Of a stretch of DNA of 59,814 bases, positions 39,059 through 48,437 are shown piece by piece. The notes under the pieces are model-generated. The model did no database searches. It saw only the letters and a program-made list of their open reading frames with translations, and was not told the DNA's origin. The stretch spans positions 121,689-181,502 of the forward strand of contig DUBH01000084.1 of assembly GCA_012960415.1 (NCBI GenBank). The letters run 5' to 3'. A program made the translations under genes and the position numbers. Every line of letters starts with the position of its first letter. The first letter of the stretch is position 1. The DNA is from Henriciella sp. (lineage in GTDB: Bacteria; Pseudomonadota; Alphaproteobacteria; Caulobacterales; Hyphomonadaceae).

Positions 39059-40482
39059 GCCGATTCTCGCATGACCGGGCGGAGCGCATCCCCGCCAAGT
39101 GTTTCGACCGCCTCACGGAAGGCCTGTCCCCGCGCCTCGAAATCCTTGAACTGGTCGAAGCTGGCGCAGGCCGGTGAGAGCAGCACGATCGGGTTTTCCT
39201 CGCCCGAGGCCTTTGCGTCCTCGAGTGCGCGTGCGACCGCCTTGTCCAGCGTGCCGCAGCTTTCATGGGCGGCCTTGCCTTCGAGCGTACGGGCAAATTC
39301 ATCAGCGGCTTCACCGACGAGATAGGCTTTGGCGACACGGTCCATCAGAGGCATCAGCGGCTCGATACCGCCCGCCTTAGGCTGGCCACCAGCGATCCAG
39401 TAGACGCGCGGATAGGCGCGGAGCGCCTGCTCTGCGGCCTGCGCATTGGTGGCCTTGGAGTCGTTGACAAAGCGCACGCCGTCGATCTCGCCGACCTGCT
39501 CCATACGGTGGGCAAGGCCAGGAAAGGTCAGGATGGCGCCGAAGATCCGGCCCGGGTCGAGCCCGAGTGCGCGGCAAGCAGCATAGGCAGCGGCCGCATT
39601 CTGCCAGTTATGGCGGCCGGGAAGAGTCGCAGACTCGCCTAGGTCACCAACGCGTACGGCATTGTTGGCGAGGCTGTCGAATAGCTTGCCATCGACGGCG
39701 CTGACGCCGCGCCCCAGCGCAAACTCTGACGAGATACGCGCCAGACGCATTTCGCCGCTGCCAGCAAGGCCCATAGCGATGGCCTGCGTGTGGTGGTCAT
39801 CGATCCCGATGACCGCCGTATCGCCGCGCCCCTGATTGCGGAAGATGCGCTTCTTGGCGGCGACATAGCCGTCCATATCGCCATGCCGGTCCAGATGATC
39901 TGGCGACATGTTAAGCAGGACCGACACGTCGCAATGCAGGCTCTTGGTCAGGTCAAGCTGATAGGATGAGAGCTCAAGAACATAGTACGCGTTCGCCGAA
40001 AGCGCTGGCAGGTCAAGAACGCCTGTACCGATATTGCCGCCGACATGAACGTCGAGGCCGCACTCCTTGAGGATGTGGCCGATAAGGGCGGTGGTCGTCG
40101 ATTTCCCGTTCGTGCCCGTAATGCCGATGATCTTCGGGCGGCCACGTTCAGGCAGCGACTGAACTGCCCGCGCGAAAAGCTCCATATCGCCGACGACTGG
40201 GACATTCGTCATCTGCGCCAGCCGCACGAGACGGTGTGGCTGCGGGTGTGTCAGCGGTATTCCTGGCGAGAGCACCAGAGCGGCGAAATTCTGCCAGTCG
40301 CGCTTGTTGAGGTCAGAAACCGGGATGCCCTCAGCTTCGGCCTTGGCCCGCGATGCCTCATTGTCGTCCCAGGCATGAACCTTTGCCTTACCGGCTTTCA
40401 GAGCGCGCGCAGCCGCAAGGCCAGTCCGGCCAAGGCCGTACACCGCAACGTCTCTTCCAGCATATTCGGTAATCGGGATCAT
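39055..40482 (-). CDS. murD: UDP-N-acetylmuramoylalanine--D-glutamate ligase
   Basis: Adds D-Glu to UDP-MurNAc-L-Ala, 475 residues. N-terminal VYGLGRTGLAAARALKAG is the UDP-binding fold, GITGTNGKSTTTALIGHIL (about 121-139) the ATP loop, ELSSYQLD and LNMSPDHLDRHGDM the central blocks, and FVNDSKATNAQAAEQAL the C-terminal MurD signature. It starts 10 bases after mraY and overlaps ftsW by four bases. Confidence 0.97.
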   Translation of the reverse strand: MIPITEYAGRDVAVYGLGRTGLAAARALKAGKAKVHAWDDNEASRAKAEAEGIPVSDLNKRDWQNFAALVLSPGIPLTHPQPHRLVRLAQMTNVPVVGDMELFARAVQSLPERGRPKIIGITGTNGKSTTTALIGHILKECGLDVHVGGNIGTGVLDLPALSANAYYVLELSSYQLDLTKSLHCDVSVLLNMSPDHLDRHGDMDGYVAAKKRIFRNQGRGDTAVIGIDDHHTQAIAMGLAGSGEMRLARISSEFALGRGVSAVDGKLFDSLANNAVRVGDLGESATLPGRHNWQNAAAAYAACRALGLDPGRIFGAILTFPGLAHRMEQVGEIDGVRFVNDSKATNAQAAEQALRAYPRVYWIAGGQPKAGGIEPLMPLMDRVAKAYLVGEAADEFARTLEGKAAHESCGTLDKAVARALEDAKASGEENPIVLLSPACASFDQFKDFEARGQAFREAVETLGGDALRPVMRESA

Positions 40483-40492
40483 AAGGTGCGGG

Positions 40493-41686
40493 CTACCTCA
40501 GCTTCAGCGTGGCAAGGCCCGCAAGGGCGAACAGGATGGAGAGGATCCAGAAGCGGACAACGACCTTGGTTTCAGGCCAGTTCTCTTTCTGGAAGTGGTG
40601 GTGCAGCGGCGCCATCAGGAAGACGCGCTTGCCGGTCCCGGTCAGGCGCTTGGTGATCTTGAACCAGCCGACCTGGATCATCACCGAAAGCGCCTCGATG
40701 ACAAAGAGACCGCCAATGATGGCCAGCGCAAACTCATGCTTGACCGCGACGGCGACGACGCCGATCAGGCCGCCGAGACCCAGCGATCCGGTGTCGCCCA
40801 TGAAGACGGTCGCCGGAAAGGCGTTGAACCAGAGGAAGCCCATGCCTGCGCCAATCATCGCGCCGAGCAGAACGCTCATCTCGCCTGCCCCGGGCGTGAA
40901 CTGGATGCCGAGATAGTCAGCAAAGATGATGTTGCCGGTGAGGTAGGCGATGAGAGCGTAAGAGCCGCCCGCAAAGATCACCGGCACGATGGCGAGGCCA
41001 TCCAGACCGTCAGTGAAGTTCACCGCATTGGCAGAGCCGACGATGACCACCATTGCGAAGATGATGAAGAAGCCGCCGAGCGGGATGAAGTAGTCATTCA
41101 CGAATGGCACAGCGACACCGCCAGAGAAGCTCTGATCGTTTGGCTCCAGAGAGGTCGGCGGGGCAAGCGCGGCGATGAACTCAGCGAGACCGTTAAGTGG
41201 GCCCCATTCCGCATGGCCGAGCGGTGTGTTGGCGCCGTGCAGACCCATGATGAAAGCACCGGCCAGCGCGGCGACAATGAACTCCACCATCAGGCGGACC
41301 TGCGCGGACACGCCCGCATCGGTCTGTTTGGTGACTTTCGCATAATCATCAAGGAAGCCGAGGAAGGCGAAGGCGACCGTCACGAAGAGAACAGTCCAGA
41401 TGTATGGGTTGCTGAGATCAGCCCAGAGAAGCGTCGCAACGAGGAGACCGATCCAGATCAGGAAGCCGCCCATGGTCGGCGTGCCGCGCTTTTCGAGCTG
41501 TGCCTGAAGCGAAAGATCGCGGATCGGCTGGCCCTTGCCCTGACGCTGGCGCAGCTGGCTGATCACCCAGTCCCCGGTGAGCACCGAAAACAGGAAAGCG
41601 GTAACGATCGCGCCGCCCGTGCGGAACGTCGTGTAGTTGAAAAGACGAAAGAACCCGTCGTCTGCGGCCAGCAGCTCATACAGCAT
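40493..41686 (-). CDS. mraY: Phospho-N-acetylmuramoyl-pentapeptide transferase
   Basis: Polytopic enzyme that makes lipid I from undecaprenyl phosphate, 397 residues with about ten membrane segments. [25 protein letters not shown] (the catalytic Asp-Asp pair), [14 protein letters not shown] and the His cluster MAPLHHHFQ are all MraY signatures. The start is the ATG at 41686, with a G-rich run (GGGGG) seven bases upstream; the longer frame begins at 41707. It overlaps the murF end by 11 bases. Confidence 0.97.
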   Translation of the reverse strand: MLYELLAADDGFFRLFNYTTFRTGGAIVTAFLFSVLTGDWVISQLRQRQGKGQPIRDLSLQAQLEKRGTPTMGGFLIWIGLLVATLLWADLSNPYIWTVLFVTVAFAFLGFLDDYAKVTKQTDAGVSAQVRLMVEFIVAALAGAFIMGLHGANTPLGHAEWGPLNGLAEFIAALAPPTSLEPNDQSFSGGVAVPFVNDYFIPLGGFFIIFAMVVIVGSANAVNFTDGLDGLAIVPVIFAGGSYALIAYLTGNIIFADYLGIQFTPGAGEMSVLLGAMIGAGMGFLWFNAFPATVFMGDTGSLGLGGLIGVVAVAVKHEFALAIIGGLFVIEALSVMIQVGWFKITKRLTGTGKRVFLMAPLHHHFQKENWPETKVVVRFWILSILFALAGLATLKLR

Positions 41687-43166
41687 CGCGACCCCCTGCA
41701 GCCCCATCAGAGCCGCTATCCATCACCTGCCCGTCCGCGGTCTTGCTCCACTGGCGCAACCTGTCTGCGAGCCTCCCCATCCCGGAGGCATTCGAGCCTT
41801 TAATCAAGAGGATATCACCGTCCCGCAGAGAGTTTTTCACCACCTCGTCGAGGCCGTCAGCCTTCTCTGCCCAGTGCGATTCTATCTGTGATTCGATGCT
41901 TGCCTGCAGGGGCTGCATTCCCCGGCCTGCGAGGAAGGCCATGACGGCCCCGCTATCAATCAAAGGTTTAGAGAGCCCGATGTGTTCTTTTTGCGACGTC
42001 TCGCCAACTTCAAGCATTTCTCCCAGCGCAACGAGGTGCCGACTGCCTTCTCTTGAGGCAAAGCTGGAAAGGGCCGCGCGCATGGATTCCGGATTGGCAT
42101 TGTAGGCATCGTCCACGAGGACGAATTCACCGCCGCCGGGCAGTGTGAGCCGTTCGGCCGTGCCCCGGCCAGCAGGCGGCGCATAGCCAGAGAGGTCCAG
42201 CGCAGCCTTATAGAGATCAATCGAACTGTTCAGGCCGACGGCCAGCAAGGCACAGGCGACATTATCTGCCCAGTGTTCGCCAACGGCGTGAATCTCGACA
42301 TCCAGCTTGCAGCTCAGCGTATCGAGCGCGATGTGGCTCATGCCGCCTACGCTGTTGTATGCTTCAACCCAGGACCAGCCGTCGCGATTGGTGATCCAGT
42401 CGAGGTCTGCGCCCGCGCCATTTGCGCCAAACAGCGCGATCGCGGCATTCGGCTTCAGTTCACGGACCCGTTCGACCAGAACGGGTAGCAGCTTGTCACC
42501 GGCAGGTAGCACAACAACGCCATCTGGTTCGATAAGGCCAGCCACGATATCGGACTTTTCGCGGGCGACACCTTCAATCGAACCAAGGCCCTCAAGGTGC
42601 GCTGGTGCGATCTTGGTGATGACGCTAACATGCGGAGCGACCATTTTAGACCGCGGCGCGATCTCACCCGGTGTCGACATGCCGATTTCGAAGACGGCAT
42701 ACTCTGTGTCAGCTGGCATGCGCGCCAGCGTTAGCGGCACGCCCCAGTGATTGTTGAAGCTCTTGACCGACCAGTGCGCCTTGCCTGCGCCCCGGTGGAT
42801 GCGGGCGATCATTTCCTTGACGCTGGTCTTGCCGACAGAGCCGGTCACCGCGATGCGCACGGCGTCCTTTGCCCGCTCACGCGAATAGAGGCCGAGCGCC
42901 TCCAGCGCCGCCATGACGTCATCGACGACGATAAGCGGTCCAGACGCGCCTTCGACCTCGCGGCTGACCAGCGCGGCACCTGCCCCCGCTTCAAAGGCTG
43001 CGGGGACGAAGTCGTGCCCGTCGCGAACATCCTTGAGCGCGATGAAGAGGTCACCCTTCTCAAGTGAGCGCGTATCAATAGACACGCCATTTACCTCAAA
43101 GGCGCCGGTTACGCGTCCGCCGGTTGCTTTGGTAATCTCCTCAGAAGTCCAGAGCGGGCGTGCCAT
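41676..43166 (-). CDS. murF: UDP-MurNAc-tripeptide--D-alanyl-D-alanine ligase
   Basis: Adds the D-Ala-D-Ala made by Ddl, 496 residues. The ATP loop is [15 protein letters not shown] near residue 110, followed by [14 protein letters not shown] and [14 protein letters not shown], both MurF hallmarks, and [18 protein letters not shown] in the C-terminal half. The ATG at 43166 shares a base with the murE stop (TGATG). A GTG one codon earlier is an alternative. It overlaps mraY by 11 bases. Confidence 0.96.
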   Translation of the reverse strand: MARPLWTSEEITKATGGRVTGAFEVNGVSIDTRSLEKGDLFIALKDVRDGHDFVPAAFEAGAGAALVSREVEGASGPLIVVDDVMAALEALGLYSRERAKDAVRIAVTGSVGKTSVKEMIARIHRGAGKAHWSVKSFNNHWGVPLTLARMPADTEYAVFEIGMSTPGEIAPRSKMVAPHVSVITKIAPAHLEGLGSIEGVAREKSDIVAGLIEPDGVVVLPAGDKLLPVLVERVRELKPNAAIALFGANGAGADLDWITNRDGWSWVEAYNSVGGMSHIALDTLSCKLDVEIHAVGEHWADNVACALLAVGLNSSIDLYKAALDLSGYAPPAGRGTAERLTLPGGGEFVLVDDAYNANPESMRAALSSFASREGSRHLVALGEMLEVGETSQKEHIGLSKPLIDSGAVMAFLAGRGMQPLQASIESQIESHWAEKADGLDEVVKNSLRDGDILLIKGSNASGMGRLADRLRQWSKTADGQVMDSGSDGAAGGRDAV

Positions 43167-44599
43167 CACTTGCGCGCCTCCAACGCCGCGAGCGCGGTGT
43201 CCTGATCGGAGAAAGGAAACACCTTGTCGCCAACAATCTGGCCGGTCTCATGCCCCTTGCCCGCAATTAGGAGCGTGTCACCTGCCTGAAGCTGCGCGAC
43301 AGCATGCTGGATCGCTTCGCCGCGATCACCGATTTCAACTGCGCCCTTGGCACCGGCGAGAACCGACTTGCGGATTTCTGCCGCATCTTCAGAGCGCGGA
43401 TTGTCGTCAGTAACGATGACGACATCTGCCTGCTTTACTGCCACTTCGCCCATAATCGGGCGCTTCTTTCGGTCACGGTCGCCGCCGCAGCCAAAGATCA
43501 CGAACAGACGGCCCGCCGTGTGGGGTCGCGCTGCGCGGATGAGCGTATCGAGACCATCTGGCGTGTGTGCATAATCGACAAAGACGCCTGCACCGTCGGA
43601 GGTTTCGCCAACGAATTCGAGACGGCCTTTCACTGGCTTCAGGCTGGAAAGACCCTTCTTCACGTCTGAGAGGCTCGCGCCCAGCGACAGGGCAAGTCCA
43701 GCCGCCGTCAGGGCGTTGAGCGCCTGGAATTCACCAATCAGCGGAAGCTCGACTTCGGTTTCTTCGCCATGCCATTTCAGGAACAGGGTCTGGCCGGTCG
43801 CCTTTGGCATCAGCTCTGCAATCTTGAGATCATCGCCGCGCCAACCAACAGAAAGCGGCTTCAGGCCGCGCGCCTTCGCGCCCGCCTCGAAGGCACCGCG
43901 CTCCGGGCTGTCGGCGTTGATGACGGCCGGTGCGCCCGCTGGCAGCAGATCGGAGAAGAGCCGCATCTTTGCCGCGCGGTACTCATCCATGTCCGCGTGG
44001 TAGTCGAGATGGTCCTGGGTAAGGTTCGTGAACGCGCCTGCAGTGAGTTTGACGGCATCGAGCCTGTACTGGACGAGACCGTGGGAGGACGCTTCCATCG
44101 CACAATGCGTCACGCCCTCATCTGCGAGCTTTGCCAGCGTCGCATGGATCGCCACCGGATCAGGCGTGGTATGCCCAAGGTCGATATGCCCGTTCGGGCC
44201 GATTGCGCCGAGCGTGCCCATAGAGGCCGCCGTGATCCCGGCGCTCTCCCAGATCTGGCGCAGGAAATCGACAGTGGAGCTTTTGCCATTAGTCCCAGTG
44301 ACAGCAACGACGTGCTGTGGCTGGCGGGCATAGAAAGCTGCCGAAGCCGTGGCCAGTGCAAGGCGCGGCTCGTCTACCTCAATGGCGACGGCATTTCCGA
44401 CATCTGGCAGGTCATGGCCAATTATGGCGACGGCACCCTTTTGGAGCGCTTGCGGGATGAACTGGCGCCCGTCTGCGGCGACGCCTTTCAGGGCGGCGAA
44501 GACAAAGCCTGGCGCAACTTTGCGGCTATCAGCCGTCAGTCCACTGACCTCAACGGTTGCGGGCAAGTTCTTTCCGGGAAACAGGGCGGCGAGGTTCAC
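43166..44599 (-). CDS. murE: UDP-MurNAc-dipeptide--meso-diaminopimelate ligase
   Basis: Adds the third residue of the stem peptide, 477 residues. The ATP loop is TGTNGKSS at 101-108, TPDPVAIH and TNLTQDHLDYHADMDEYRAA are central motifs, and DNPR at 399-402 is the motif that distinguishes meso-DAP-adding from lysine-adding MurE. This agrees with dapB in this window and a Gram-negative wall. It overlaps ftsI by four bases upstream and the murF start downstream. Confidence 0.97.
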   Translation of the reverse strand: MNLAALFPGKNLPATVEVSGLTADSRKVAPGFVFAALKGVAADGRQFIPQALQKGAVAIIGHDLPDVGNAVAIEVDEPRLALATASAAFYARQPQHVVAVTGTNGKSSTVDFLRQIWESAGITAASMGTLGAIGPNGHIDLGHTTPDPVAIHATLAKLADEGVTHCAMEASSHGLVQYRLDAVKLTAGAFTNLTQDHLDYHADMDEYRAAKMRLFSDLLPAGAPAVINADSPERGAFEAGAKARGLKPLSVGWRGDDLKIAELMPKATGQTLFLKWHGEETEVELPLIGEFQALNALTAAGLALSLGASLSDVKKGLSSLKPVKGRLEFVGETSDGAGVFVDYAHTPDGLDTLIRAARPHTAGRLFVIFGCGGDRDRKKRPIMGEVAVKQADVVIVTDDNPRSEDAAEIRKSVLAGAKGAVEIGDRGEAIQHAVAQLQAGDTLLIAGKGHETGQIVGDKVFPFSDQDTALAALEARK

Positions 44600-46251
44600 A
44601 GCGTACTCCTTCTCTCTGCGACGGAGCGAACGAGCGGGCTTTCATACGGACCGTAATCATCAAAGCTGGGCTCTACACCAAGTGACGGGGCGATCCGGTT
44701 GATGACCCGCCCCGCCGTCGGCGCAGCATTCCAGGCTGCCGTACGTCCGCGCCCGACATCCGCCTTGGGGGAGTCAAGCACGATCAATACGACATATTCA
44801 GGACTGTCAGCGGGAAACACCGCAGCAAAGGACGCGATGTTCGCATTATTGGCATAGCCGCCAGCGACAGGTTTCTCCGCTGTGCCGGTCTTGCCTGCCA
44901 CGCGATACCCGGCGACTTCGGCCTGCCCGCCCGTACCGTCGACGACCGCTTCGCGCAGCATGTGCGTGATAAGCGAAGCCGTCGGCGCAGAGACAACACG
45001 ACGAACTTCGCGCTCTGTGTTCCGGTTCGCGAGGATGGTCGGCTCGATGACTTCGCCGCTATTTGCAAACATCGAGAACGCGCCAGCAAAAGCAATCGGA
45101 GACACGGCGATGCCGTGACCGTAGCTGACAGTCGCCGCATGGATATCGTCAAAGCGCGACGGCAGGATCGGGTCCGCACTTCCGGCAAGCTCAATCGGTG
45201 AACGCTCGAACAGGCCGAGGTTCTCAAGAATGTCCTGCTGGCGGCGCGCGCCGAGCATCAGGGCGACTTTAACCGTGCCGATATTGGAGCTTTCGGAAAC
45301 AATCTTCGCCGGAGAAATAGGGCCCGGAATACGGTGCGTATCGCCGATCCGGCGCCCTGCGATCACAATCGGCTCTTCGACGTCGAATGTGTCTGACGGC
45401 CGGATGGCGCCGGTATCGATACCAGCCGCGACGGTGATCGGCTTGAACACGGAGCCAAGCTCAAACACGGAGTTGACGGCACGGTTGGCACGCGCGGGAT
45501 CATCGCTTGCAAGGGTGTGTGCACGGTTCGGGTCGATGGGCGGCCAGCTTGCGAGGCCGAGTACTTCGCCATTGCGCGCATTGAGCACGACGCCCGCGCC
45601 GCCTTCGATTTCATATTCGGTCGCTGCGGTAGCCAGCTCGGATTCCAGCATATGCTGCACGCTGGAATCGATGGTCAGGCGGAGCGGCTCACCGCCATCA
45701 GCCAGTTCTGCGTCCAGCGCATATTCGACACCGGCGAGGCCCTGCCCGTCCGTCCCGGCATAACCGAGCACATGGCCTGCAAGGGTCCTGCGCGGATAGA
45801 CGCGGCGGCTCTCTTCGCGAAAGCCAAGGCCTTCCAGGTTGAGGTCGAAAACAGCCTTGTGTTGGCGAGGCGTGAGGCCGCGCTTGATCCAGACGAAAGC
45901 GCGCTCATTGTCGGAGAGGCGGCGCGTCAGCGTATCGACATCCAGCTCCGGGAAGACGCTGACCAGACCCGCAGCGACGACTTCCGGCTCCCAGATGGCG
46001 CGTGGGTCGGCAAACAGGGAATAGACGTTCACAGAGGTCGCCAGCAGCACACCATTGCGATCTACAATGTCGGCGCGGCGGGCTGGTTCTTCGAAAGCGG
46101 TCGAGACACCCTCCTGGCCGGACGGCCCGGCGAGGGCGACAAACCCGGCTTTCATGGTCACGGCCAGAAAGCCGACGCAAAGTGCCAGAGACACGAGCCG
46201 CGCACGAAGGGCAGAGCCCTCAACTTCACTGACAGCGAGCCGATCAGTCAT
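44596..46251 (-). CDS. ftsI: Septal transpeptidase FtsI (PBP3)
   Basis: Class B penicillin-binding protein of 551 residues that crosslinks septal peptidoglycan. One membrane anchor lies at about 19-41. The dimerisation domain begins RRADIVDRNGVLLATSVNVY. The catalytic motifs are Ser267-x-x-Lys270 (GSVFK), Ser-Ser-Asn at 321-323 and Lys-Thr-Gly-Thr at 454-457. It overlaps ftsL by eight bases and murE by four. It is the partner of the SEDS protein FtsW in the same cluster. Confidence 0.97.
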   Translation of the reverse strand: MTDRLAVSEVEGSALRARLVSLALCVGFLAVTMKAGFVALAGPSGQEGVSTAFEEPARRADIVDRNGVLLATSVNVYSLFADPRAIWEPEVVAAGLVSVFPELDVDTLTRRLSDNERAFVWIKRGLTPRQHKAVFDLNLEGLGFREESRRVYPRRTLAGHVLGYAGTDGQGLAGVEYALDAELADGGEPLRLTIDSSVQHMLESELATAATEYEIEGGAGVVLNARNGEVLGLASWPPIDPNRAHTLASDDPARANRAVNSVFELGSVFKPITVAAGIDTGAIRPSDTFDVEEPIVIAGRRIGDTHRIPGPISPAKIVSESSNIGTVKVALMLGARRQQDILENLGLFERSPIELAGSADPILPSRFDDIHAATVSYGHGIAVSPIAFAGAFSMFANSGEVIEPTILANRNTEREVRRVVSAPTASLITHMLREAVVDGTGGQAEVAGYRVAGKTGTAEKPVAGGYANNANIASFAAVFPADSPEYVVLIVLDSPKADVGRGRTAAWNAAPTAGRVINRIAPSLGVEPSFDDYGPYESPLVRSVAERRSTL

Positions 46252-46588
46252 GACGCACCCCCTGCGAGCCGCGTTCAGCGAGGCTTATCTCACGGGCGTC
46301 ATCAACGGCGTCGAAGATGTGCGGCAGGTCGTCTGCGCGCACGAACTGTTCAGCGCGTGGCGTGACCATGCCAAGCTCATTGCGGGCATAGTCTTCGACC
46401 CAGTCTTCACGTGACAGGGTGCTCAGCTCGCCCAGCAGGATCTGGCGCTCATCGATGGCGCGCTCGATCTCTGCTTCGATGCCCGCGATGCGCTCAGCGC
46501 TGTCTGCGGCCCCATACTTCGCCCGGTAGAGGCTGAAGATCAGGAGCGCGATGACGCCGAGGCCGACCATGAATGCGCGGCGGCTCAT
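46244..46588 (-). CDS. ftsL: Cell division protein FtsL
   Basis: A 114-residue bitopic protein. A short basic N-terminus precedes one membrane helix (about 5-22, FMVGLGVIALLIFSLY), then a Glu-rich periplasmic coiled coil (about 30-58, ERIAGIEAEIERAIDERQIL) and a C-terminal tail with the DWVEDYARNELGMV region usual for FtsL. Sequence conservation of FtsL is weak, so much of the identification rests on its position between rsmH and ftsI and its architecture. It overlaps both neighbours (ATGA with rsmH). Confidence 0.88.
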   Translation of the reverse strand: MSRRAFMVGLGVIALLIFSLYRAKYGAADSAERIAGIEAEIERAIDERQILLGELSTLSREDWVEDYARNELGMVTPRAEQFVRADDLPHIFDAVDDAREISLAERGSQGVRHD

Positions 46589-47577
46589 GAGGACACCTCT
46601 ACGCTATCAAGGCCCGGAAGGTTGAGGCCGGTGTCGACCGGCTCCCCCCATGCTGGCGCATCGGTGCGCACAGCAAGACGAAGCTTTGCCGACCGGGCAC
46701 GCGGATTGGCATGCGTCTCGGCCTCACCTGGCTCGATCGCTTTTCTCTGGACCAAATTGAAACTTGGCGCGCGGCCAGCCTCTGGCGCGGGCAGGTAGCG
46801 AGAGCCACCGCCCATCTGGCCAGCCCTCTCCTTCAGGAACTGCTTGACCATCCTGTCCTCCAACGAGTGGAAAGTCACAATGGCTAGCCGGCCTCCTGGC
46901 CTCATCAGTGCCTCGCAGGCATCCAGAGCTCTTGCAAGCTCACCCAGCTCATCATTGACGAACATCCTGATCGCCTGGAATGGCCTGGTTGCTGGATGCG
47001 TCCGCGCGCCCCGGCGCCCGCCCATTGCATCTTCTATGTGGCTGGCAAGATCGAGTGTTGTGGTGAACGGAGCCTTAAGACGGCGCGCAGAAATCGACTT
47101 TGCGATCCGGCGGGACTGCTTTTCCTCTCCGAGGCGGAAAATGATGTCGGCAAGCGCCTTTTCAGGCATCGTATTGACCACATCCGCTGCTGACGGGCCA
47201 TCGCCCCCCATGCGCATGTCGAGCGGTCCGTCACGCATGAAAGAAAAGCCGCGCTCGGCCTCATCCAGCTGGAAAGAGGACACGCCGAGATCCAGTGTAA
47301 TACCGTCAACGGCCTCATAGCCTGCAGCCGGCAGCAGCGTCCCCATGTCGCCGAAGCACCCCAGCACAGGCGTGAGGCGCCCATCATAATCGTCAGACGC
47401 ATTTGCGCGGTCGATGGCAGTCTCGTCCCGATCGATCCCGATCACCTGGCAATCAGCCGCCTTGAGAATGGCGCGCGTGTATCCGCAGCCACCCAGGGTG
47501 CCATCGACAATCACATCGCCGTCCTGCGGCGCGAGACCCTCAACGACTTCGTTCAGGAGAACCGGTACATGCCCCAT
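46585..47577 (-). CDS. rsmH: 16S rRNA (cytosine1402-N4)-methyltransferase
   Basis: SAM-dependent enzyme of 330 residues that methylates C1402 in the ribosomal P site. HVPVLLNEVVEGL opens the protein as in all RsmH/MraW, VDGTLGGCGYTRAIL is the SAM motif, and QAIRMFVNDELGEL plus IVTFHSLEDRMVKQFLKE are the C-terminal signatures. The last part is loosely conserved. It overlaps mraZ by one base and ftsL by four, the standard start of the dcw cluster. Confidence 0.97.
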   Translation of the reverse strand: MGHVPVLLNEVVEGLAPQDGDVIVDGTLGGCGYTRAILKAADCQVIGIDRDETAIDRANASDDYDGRLTPVLGCFGDMGTLLPAAGYEAVDGITLDLGVSSFQLDEAERGFSFMRDGPLDMRMGGDGPSAADVVNTMPEKALADIIFRLGEEKQSRRIAKSISARRLKAPFTTTLDLASHIEDAMGGRRGARTHPATRPFQAIRMFVNDELGELARALDACEALMRPGGRLAIVTFHSLEDRMVKQFLKERAGQMGGGSRYLPAPEAGRAPSFNLVQRKAIEPGEAETHANPRARSAKLRLAVRTDAPAWGEPVDTGLNLPGLDSVEVSS

Positions 47578-48077
47578 CAGACGCCCCCCGTCCCGGCAGA
47601 GCCGACACTTGGAAGGTTTCCTGCTGCCATTGCCTTCTGAAACGGCTCATCAAGCGCGCTTTGGTTTTCGAGTGCCGCCTGCGCCATTTTCTCATCGAAG
47701 GCATGAAAGCGAGACGGCTCCCAGATGTGGAACCGGTCAAAGGCGCCCGCGAAGACCAGCTTCTTCTCGATGCCAGCCGCTTCAAGCAGGTGGGCGGGCA
47801 GCGTGATGCGGCCGGTATCGTCCATCTTGAGGTCAGCGGATTTGGTGAAGATGGCATGCATGAAAGCCCGGCGATGCGGATCTGTCGGCGCCATGCGCGC
47901 AAGCGTCTGACGATAGACAGCCATCAGTTCGTCGCCGCCGCCCTCAAGACATCCAGATCCATCCATGGCCGGCCAGACGAAAAGGCGTGAGCCGCCACCC
48001 AAAGCTGCGCGGAAGGATGCAGGCACGGAGACCCGTCCCTTCGCATCAAGCGCAGTTTCATAGGTGGAAATGAACAC
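47577..48077 (-). CDS. mraZ: Transcriptional regulator MraZ
   Basis: A 166-residue DNA-binding protein with two AbrB/SpoVT-type swapped-hairpin repeats. The D-x-x-G-R motifs are DAKGRVSVP at 11-19 and DDTGRITLP at 86-94. E. coli MraZ is an autorepressor that binds tandem TGGGN repeats with a 10-bp period, and such an array occurs here at 48134-48168. It starts with GTG at 48077, with AAGGGA eight to ten bases upstream. It heads the dcw cluster. Confidence 0.95.
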   Translation of the reverse strand: MFISTYETALDAKGRVSVPASFRAALGGGSRLFVWPAMDGSGCLEGGGDELMAVYRQTLARMAPTDPHRRAFMHAIFTKSADLKMDDTGRITLPAHLLEAAGIEKKLVFAGAFDRFHIWEPSRFHAFDEKMAQAALENQSALDEPFQKAMAAGNLPSVGSAGTGGV

Positions 48078-48437
48078 CAGCCACTTTCCCTTCAGCCCAG
48101 ACCCACATTCGGTGGGATAGTTGTGATCAAATTTGGGATAGCATGGGTAGGCTAGGGCACCAATGGGCAGACACGGTGATTCGCTTATTTCACAAGCGAC
48201 CAGAACAAGAACATAAGCCGAATATAACGGAACGGGCGGTCGACCAGGGCACGCTGAAGGCCCTTTCGAGGCAATAAGTGACTGATTTACAAAGGGTTAA
48301 TAAAGAGCGTGAAATCCCATGCATTTTTTGACGGGGCCTGTGTTTTTCGACGGCAGGCCGGTGCTGCCCGACTTCGCGATTATGATCTGAAGAATTTGAC
48401 GACCTCCCGCCCGGTTCGGTGATAGAGGCTTTCAGGC
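48078..48437. other. Intergenic region between mraZ and trkH
   Basis: A 360-base non-coding, relatively AT-rich divergent promoter region. It contains the mraZ leader, the TGGGN array (48134-48168), an isolated TGGGA at 48113-48117, a GATTC site at 48178-48182, TTAA-N7-TAAA on the minus strand (around 48289-48300) and a TATGAT at 48381-48386 that could be a trkH -10. No convincing -35/-10 pair was found on either strand and no small gene or RNA was recognised. Confidence 0.6.
48134..48168 (+). promoter_or_regulatory. MraZ-box array
   Basis: TGGGA (48134), TGGGT (48144), AGGGC (48154) and TGGGC (48164) repeat with exact 10-bp period and five-base spacers, the TGGGN-N5 pattern of MraZ boxes. 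The third unit has one mismatch. The repeats read TGGG on the plus strand, opposite to mraZ, and lie 57-91 bases upstream of its start. Confidence 0.75.

Noticed and set aside
40595-41803. Plus-strand frame of about 400 codons opposite mraY and murF
   Set aside because: Charged, His/Asp/Arg-rich low-information sequence antisense to conserved membrane and ligase genes.
48289-48303. TTAA-N7-TAAA in the mraZ-trkH gap as a CtrA site
   Set aside because: Two weak features (mismatch in the second half and more than 200 bases from mraZ) make it unconvincing; noted only within the intergenic entry.
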